A stretch of DNA of 19,002 nucleotides from an uncultured Collinsella sp. (GTDB lineage Bacteria > Actinomycetota > Coriobacteriia > Coriobacteriales > Coriobacteriaceae), in NCBI GenBank assembly GCA_902478995.1, contig CABSNF010000041.1, positions 1-19,002 on the forward strand. The letters are read 5' to 3'. The translations under genes and the position numbers were made by a program. This document shows positions 15,200-19,002 of this stretch, one piece after another (the stretch's first letter is position 1; each line of letters opens with the position of its first letter). Below the pieces are notes generated by a model. It saw only the letters and a program-made list of their open reading frames with translations. It was not told the DNA's origin and did no database searches.

Positions 15200-15251
15200 A
15201 GTCTGGCTCCCTCTCTGCGGGCGAACCCGCGTGTACTTCTGCCGGGGGAGC

Positions 15252-15296
15252 AAAAAAAGACCCGTGGCGTACGCGTTGTGCGCACAGCCACGAGTC
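15252..15296 (-). terminator. Riboswitch-controlled terminator of mntP leader
   Basis: On the minus strand GACUCGUGGC pairs with GCCACGGGUC over 10 bp with one U-G wobble. The stem extends through GUGCGC/GCGUAC to an ACAAC loop, followed by U7 (complement of 15252-15258). It overlaps aptamer strand 15290-15294 and so competes with P1. Confidence 0.9.
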
Positions 15297-15387
15297 TCGT
15301 TCATTAAGGCAAGCCAGACCGCATCGGCCAGTATGTTGACTTGCCGCGCCACCGGAGGCGAACCCGGTCACGCGACTACTCCCTCAT
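15252..15387 (-). promoter_or_regulatory. yybP-ykoY manganese riboswitch with expression platform
   Basis: Minus-strand leader of mntP. L1 reads GGGAGUAG (15376-15383) and L3 reads CAACAUACU (15330-15338), the two loops that meet at the Mn2+ site in this class. The closing strand AAUGAACGAGAC lies near 15294-15305. P1 is AUGAG (15383-15387) with CUCGU (15290-15294). P2 is CGCGUGACCGG with CCGGUGGCGCG, and P3 is GGCAAG (15340-15345) with CUUGCC (15308-15313). The P1 3' strand is also the start of the terminator stem (15259-15296), so metal binding should prevent termination: an ON switch. The identity rests on conserved loops, helices and the mntP context. Confidence 0.94.
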
Positions 15388-15401
15388 TTATGCGAATCCC
15401 G

Positions 15402-15410
15402 ATGCTACCA
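15402..15410 (-). promoter_or_regulatory. Candidate mntP extended -10
   Basis: Read on the minus strand this is TGGTAGCAT, fitting the extended -10 pattern TGnTAnnnT. It is placed so that transcription would begin near 15395, just before the riboswitch P1. No good -35 is seen 17 bp upstream. Confidence 0.35.
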
Positions 15411-15546
15411 CATAAGCAGCTCATTTGGATTGGGGCTCTCAGCTGTGTTCGCTCATTCTGTAAGCATCGGATTTTGCGGGCGTCACAGGGGCAAACCGTG
15501 AGAAACTTATTGACGTTTATGGAGCGTATACGATGGGAGCGATGCC

Positions 15547-16614
15547 TTGGATAAGAACGAGCTGCAAAAGCGTATGGAACAGGCCATTCGCCTGACGGCA
15601 CCTGGCCAGCCGATCCGCACCGCCCTCGACATGATCATTGCCGGTCACCTGGGCGCCCTTATCTGCGTCGGCGACACCGAAAACGTGCTCGCTGCCGGTA
15701 ACGACGGCTTCCCGCTCAACATTTCGTTTACCTCGAACCGCCTGTTCGAGCTTTCCAAGATGGACGGCGCCATCGTTATCGATGGCGACCTCACCCAGAT
15801 CCTGCGCGCCAACTTCCACCTCAATCCCGACCCCTCGCTTGCCACGAGCGAGACGGGCATGCGTCACCGCACCGCCGCTCGCATGTCGGTGCTCACCGAT
15901 GCCATCGTGATCTCGGTCTCGGCTCGTCGTGCCGTCGTTAACGTGTACGTTCACGGCAAGAGCTACGAGATCCAGCCCGTCACCACCATCATGAGCTCGG
16001 TCAACCAGCTCGTCGCCACGCTCCAGACTACTCGTCAGTCGCTCGACCGCTCCCTGCTGCGCCTGACGGCCCTCGAGCTCGACGACTACGTTACGCTCGC
16101 CGACATTACCGGTATTTTCTCGAGCTTCGAGATCATGCAGCAAGCAAAGACCGAGCTTAAGGATTGCATCGTCAAGCTGGGCAACCAGGGCAAGCTCGTG
16201 CAGATGCAGCTCGAGCAGCTCGCCGGCTCCAGCATGGATACCGAGTACGATCTGATGATTCGCGACTATGCAAGTGATTCCTCCGAGGCTAATGCCGAGA
16301 AGATTCGTGCAGAGCTCGCTCGCATGACGCCTAAGGACCTGTCCGACCCGCAACACGTGGCGGCGGTTCTGGGTTACGACGACCTGGACGAGGACTCCGT
16401 CATGACGCCGCTGGGCCTGCGCACGCTTTCGCGCGTGTCCGTCGTGCGCGACGGCGTGGCCGAGAAGATCGTCGACGAGTACGGCTCGCTGCAGGAGCTC
16501 ATGGACGACATTAGCGAGGATCCGGAGCGCCTGGGCGACTTTGGCGTCAACAACCCTGCCATTCTTGCGGACTCGCTGTACCGCATGAAGGGCACCAAAC
16601 AGGGGAACGCATAA
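15547..16614 (+). CDS. disA: DNA integrity scanning diadenylate cyclase DisA
   Basis: Converts two ATP to c-di-AMP and in characterised species scans DNA for branched structures. It has 355 residues: an N-terminal DAC domain (about 8-145) with the catalytic DGA at 73-75 and the RHR motif at 106-108, a helical linker (about 150-285), and a C-terminal helix-hairpin-helix DNA-binding domain (about 290-350). The usual GTRHRTAER reads GMRHRTAAR here, so two conserved positions differ. The final HhH (RLGDFGVNNPAILADSL) is also degenerate. The start is TTG at 15547: an in-frame stop lies at 15511-15513, no ATG occurs between, and GGGAG precedes it by 7 bp. It is the first gene of the disA-ispD-ispF-cysS operon, an order resembling the disA-ispD-ispF region of Bacillota. 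Its stop overlaps the ispD start (TAATG). Confidence 0.92.
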   Translation: MDKNELQKRMEQAIRLTAPGQPIRTALDMIIAGHLGALICVGDTENVLAAGNDGFPLNISFTSNRLFELSKMDGAIVIDGDLTQILRANFHLNPDPSLATSETGMRHRTAARMSVLTDAIVISVSARRAVVNVYVHGKSYEIQPVTTIMSSVNQLVATLQTTRQSLDRSLLRLTALELDDYVTLADITGIFSSFEIMQQAKTELKDCIVKLGNQGKLVQMQLEQLAGSSMDTEYDLMIRDYASDSSEANAEKIRAELARMTPKDLSDPQHVAAVLGYDDLDEDSVMTPLGLRTLSRVSVVRDGVAEKIVDEYGSLQELMDDISEDPERLGDFGVNNPAILADSLYRMKGTKQGNA

Positions 16615-17342
16615 TGGCGCCCGTATGCGCCGTGGTCGTTGCCGGCGGCAGCGGTCAGCGCTTTGGAAATCCCGGCGGCAAGCAGCTCGTTAACGTGGCG
16701 GGCCGTCCGCTTATGAGCTGGTCCATCCGCGCGTTCGACCGGAGCGACAAGGTCGGCCACATCGTGGTGGTGTGTCCTGCCGAGCGCCGTGCCGAGATGC
16801 GCCGCCTGGCCATCGACCCGTTTGACTATGACACGCCCATCAGCTTTGCCGATGCCGGCGCGACCCGCCAGGATTCCACCCGTGCCGGCGTGCATGCGGT
16901 TCCGGCGGGTTTCGAATATGTCGCCATCCACGATGGTGCTCGTCCGCTCATTACGACCGAGGCCATCGACCACGCTATCGACGTGCTCATGGGTGACCGC
17001 TCGCTCGACGGTGTCGTGTGCGGTCAGCCCGCGATCGACACGCTCAAAATCGTCGATGGCGACAATATCGTCGAGACGCCGCCGCGTGAGCTGTACTGGG
17101 CAGCGCAGACGCCGCAGATCTTTAGCGTCGATGCTATGAAGCGCGCCCACGCTGCAGCCATTGCCGAGGGCTTTATCGGTACCGATGATTCGTCGCTGGT
17201 CGAGCGCATGGGTGGGCGCGTCCACTGCGTCCAGAGCCCGCGCGATAACCTTAAGGTGACGGTGCCCGAGGACCTGCGTCCCGTAACCGCGATTCTGCTT
17301 GGCCGCATGGCCGAGGGAGAGGACCTTCCCCATGTTCAGTAA
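16614..17342 (+). CDS. ispD: 2-C-methyl-D-erythritol 4-phosphate cytidylyltransferase
   Basis: Third step of the MEP isoprenoid pathway: CTP plus MEP gives CDP-ME. The 242-residue protein has the nucleotide-binding AGGSGQRFG at 10-18 with the catalytic-type K23. HDGARPL is at 106-112, AAQTPQIF at 163-170, TDDSSLVE at 190-197 and NLKVTVPEDL at 212-221, all diagnostic of IspD. Its ATG shares one base with the disA stop (TAATG at 16612-16616), implying translational coupling, with AGGGGA upstream. It overlaps ispF by 11 bp. It is complete, with no odd residues at the active site. Confidence 0.95.
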   Translation: MAPVCAVVVAGGSGQRFGNPGGKQLVNVAGRPLMSWSIRAFDRSDKVGHIVVVCPAERRAEMRRLAIDPFDYDTPISFADAGATRQDSTRAGVHAVPAGFEYVAIHDGARPLITTEAIDHAIDVLMGDRSLDGVVCGQPAIDTLKIVDGDNIVETPPRELYWAAQTPQIFSVDAMKRAHAAAIAEGFIGTDDSSLVERMGGRVHCVQSPRDNLKVTVPEDLRPVTAILLGRMAEGEDLPHVQ

Positions 17343-17826
17343 CCTGCGCATTGGCCATGGCTACGACGTCCACCGTCTGGTGGAGGGGCGTCGATGTATC
17401 ATCGGCGGTGTCGACATTCCCTACGAGCGCGGCCTGCTGGGCCACTCGGATGCCGATGTGCTCGCGCACGCCTTGGCCGACGCTATTCTGGGCGCCTGCC
17501 GCGGGGGAGACATCGGCAAGCTATTCCCCGATACCGACCCCGCCTATGAGGGTGCCGATTCGATGGTGCTGCTCGCTCGCGTGATGGACTATGCGCGCGA
17601 GCTGGGCTTCGAGTTTGTCGATGCCGATTGCACCATTGCCTGCCAGCAGCCTAAGATCACCCCGCACCGCGATGCCATGCGCGCCAACCTTGCCCATGCC
17701 CTGGGTGTTGACGTCGAAAACGTGGGCGTCGCCGCCACTACGACCGAAAAGCTCGGTTGGGAAGGCCAGGGCGAGGGAATCGGCGCCTGGGCCGTCTGCC
17801 TGCTACAGAAAACCGTTAAGGAGTAA
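17332..17826 (+). CDS. ispF: 2-C-methyl-D-erythritol 2,4-cyclodiphosphate synthase
   Basis: Cyclises CDP-ME 2-phosphate to MEcPP in the MEP pathway as a homotrimer. The protein has 164 residues. The zinc ligands D12 and H14 are in GHGYDVHRL, and H46 is in LLGHSDADVLAH. DIGKLFPDTDP and TTTEKLGWEGQGEGIGA complete the signature. The ATG at 17332 is inside the ispD end, with GGGAGAGGA 8 bp upstream; an upstream in-frame ATG at 17299 would lie within ispD and lacks family support. IspE, which acts between IspD and IspF, is not in the window. The next gene, cysS, follows after 3 bp. Confidence 0.95.
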   Translation: MFSNLRIGHGYDVHRLVEGRRCIIGGVDIPYERGLLGHSDADVLAHALADAILGACRGGDIGKLFPDTDPAYEGADSMVLLARVMDYARELGFEFVDADCTIACQQPKITPHRDAMRANLAHALGVDVENVGVAATTTEKLGWEGQGEGIGAWAVCLLQKTVKE

Positions 17827-17829
17827 CGA

Positions 17830-19002
17830 ATGCGTATCTACAACAGCGCTACCCATAAAAAGGAAGAGTTCCAGCCCATCGAGTCCGGAAAGGTCCGCAT
17901 GTACGTGTGCGGCCCCACGGTCTACGACAACATCCACATCGGCAACGCCCGCACGTTCATCAGCTTTGACGTAATTCGTCGCTGGCTCATCGCGAGCGGC
18001 TACGAGGTCACATTCGCCCAGAACCTCACCGATGTCGACGACAAGATCATCAAGCGCGCCAACGAGCAGGGCCGTACGGCCGCCGAGGTCGCGACGGAGT
18101 TCTCCGACAAGTTCATCGGCGTCATGCGCGCCGCCAACGTGCTCGATCCCGATGTGCGCCCCCGCGCCACCAAGGAGATCGGCCCCATGATCGCCATGAT
18201 CAAGACGCTTATCGAGCAGGGCCATGCCTATGCCGCCGATAACGGCGACGTGTACTTTGCCGTGCGCAGCGATCCCAACTACGGCCAGGTTTCGGGCCGC
18301 AACATCGACGACCTTATGGTTGGCGCACGCATTGAGGAGAACGAGGACAAGAACGACCCGCTCGACTTTGCCCTGTGGAAGGCCGCCAAGCCCGGCGAGC
18401 CCAGCTGGCCGAGCCCCTGGGGCGAGGGCCGTCCCGGTTGGCACACCGAGTGCGCCGCCATGGTGCATCGCTACCTGGGCACTCCGATCGACATCCACGG
18501 CGGCGGCTCCGACCTTGCCTTCCCGCATCACGAGAACGAGTGCGCTCAGGCCACCTGCGCCTGGCACCAGGGCTTCTCCAACACCTGGATGCACACGGGC
18601 ATGCTGCTGGTAGACGGCGAGAAGATGTCCAAGTCGCTCGGCAACTTCTTTACGCTGGCCGAGGTCCTCGAGCAGCACTCCGCTGCCGCCCTGCGCCTGC
18701 TGATGCTGCAGACGAGCTATCGCTCGCCGCTCGACTTTTCTTGGGAGCGCCTGGAGGGTGCCGAGAACTCGCTCACGCGTATCGCCGGTACGGTCGAGAA
18801 CCTGCGCTGGGCCGCGAACCATGCGACGGCCGATGCCGATGAGGCAGCATCCGAGGCGTTTGCCGCCAAGGCCGCCGAGACCCGTGCCACCTTTAAGGGG
18901 TGCATGGACGACGACTTTAACACCGCTGGTGCCATGGGTGCCGTCTTTGGCTTTGTGACCGAGTGCAACCAGTACCTGGAGCCTGTCTCTTATACACCTC
19001 TG
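17830..19002 (+). CDS. cysS: Cysteinyl-tRNA synthetase (3' end missing)
   Basis: Class I synthetase charging tRNA-Cys; the first 384 or so residues of about 460-480 are present. The HIGH box is HIGN at 36-39 and KMSKS is at 265-269. The zinc site is complete: C27 (CGPTVYDN), C208 (HTECAAM), H233 and E237 (FPHHENE). The catalytic core and the start of the DALR-type helical domain are visible (about 300 onward). AAGGAG lies 6 bp upstream of the ATG and 3 bp separate it from ispF, so it is the fourth gene of the operon. The reading frame stays open to the window edge, but bases from 18983 on are probably adapter. The last residues (about VSYTPL) should therefore be disregarded, and real sequence ends near 18982. 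Confidence 0.95.
   Translation, partial: MRIYNSATHKKEEFQPIESGKVRMYVCGPTVYDNIHIGNARTFISFDVIRRWLIASGYEVTFAQNLTDVDDKIIKRANEQGRTAAEVATEFSDKFIGVMRAANVLDPDVRPRATKEIGPMIAMIKTLIEQGHAYAADNGDVYFAVRSDPNYGQVSGRNIDDLMVGARIEENEDKNDPLDFALWKAAKPGEPSWPSPWGEGRPGWHTECAAMVHRYLGTPIDIHGGGSDLAFPHHENECAQATCAWHQGFSNTWMHTGMLLVDGEKMSKSLGNFFTLAEVLEQHSAAALRLLMLQTSYRSPLDFSWERLEGAENSLTRIAGTVENLRWAANHATADADEAASEAFAAKAAETRATFKGCMDDDFNTAGAMGAVFGFVTECNQYLEPVSYTPL
18983..19002. other. Residual Nextera transposon mosaic-end sequence (artefact)
   Basis: The last 20 bases begin CTGTCTCTTATACAC and continue CTCTG. This matches the 19-bp Tn5/Nextera mosaic end (CTGTCTCTTATACACATCT) at 18 of 19 positions, differing only A to C at position 16. 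A match at the extreme end of a contig is the signature of untrimmed adapter. It interrupts cysS and is not genomic sequence. Confidence 0.93.

Noticed and set aside
15200..15352. Longer start for mntP at 15352
   Set aside because: It would translate through the riboswitch and its terminator; 15199 has a good ribosome binding site and gives the normal family N-terminus.
16374..17351. Minus-strand open frame of 325 codons opposite ispD
   Set aside because: Antisense shadow; ispD carries all family motifs on the plus strand.

Overview
The window looks like the right-hand end of a metagenome- or draft-genome contig from a high-GC gut anaerobe of the class Coriobacteriia (Actinomycetota), most likely Collinsella or a close relative. 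That assignment is an inference from the GC-rich codon use, the ClpC/DisA/IspD/IspF gene set and the oxygen-sensitive dehydratase-activase chemistry; no marker gene settles the species. The last 20 bases are almost identical to the Nextera transposon mosaic end and are probably sequencing adapter, not genome.

Layout, left to right. A non-coding edge carries a perfect 20-bp inverted repeat (REP-like). It is followed by a threonine/serine exporter (ThrE type) with a very acidic N-terminus. Two more adjacent hairpins follow its stop codon. Then come a leader with a very strong terminator-like hairpin and a small membrane protein with two DUF2798 units. A long intergenic stretch ends in a clean terminator. 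Next is a two-gene unit: a 1479-residue fused acyl-CoA-dehydratase activase ('archerase'-type) protein and an overlapping TetR regulator. A perfect 10-1-10 palindrome, the probable TetR operator, lies upstream of the activase gene.

The middle holds clpC (AAA+ unfoldase for ClpP) and pepD (aminoacyl-histidine dipeptidase), each ending in a terminator hairpin. On the minus strand lie a hipB-hipA toxin-antitoxin pair, whose promoter carries three operator boxes spaced exactly 27 bp apart, and mntP (Mn2+ exporter). mntP is preceded by a well-formed yybP-ykoY manganese riboswitch whose P1 helix and terminator are mutually exclusive, giving an ON switch.

Divergent from mntP is a compact plus-strand operon, disA-ispD-ispF-cysS, with genes overlapping or 3 bp apart. 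It joins c-di-AMP synthesis, two MEP-pathway isoprenoid steps and cysteinyl-tRNA synthetase; cysS runs off the window. I see no tRNA, rRNA, CRISPR array, transposase or phage gene. The parts most worth following up are the fused activase/TetR unit, the REP-like hairpins, the DUF2798 leader and the 27-bp phased hip operator.
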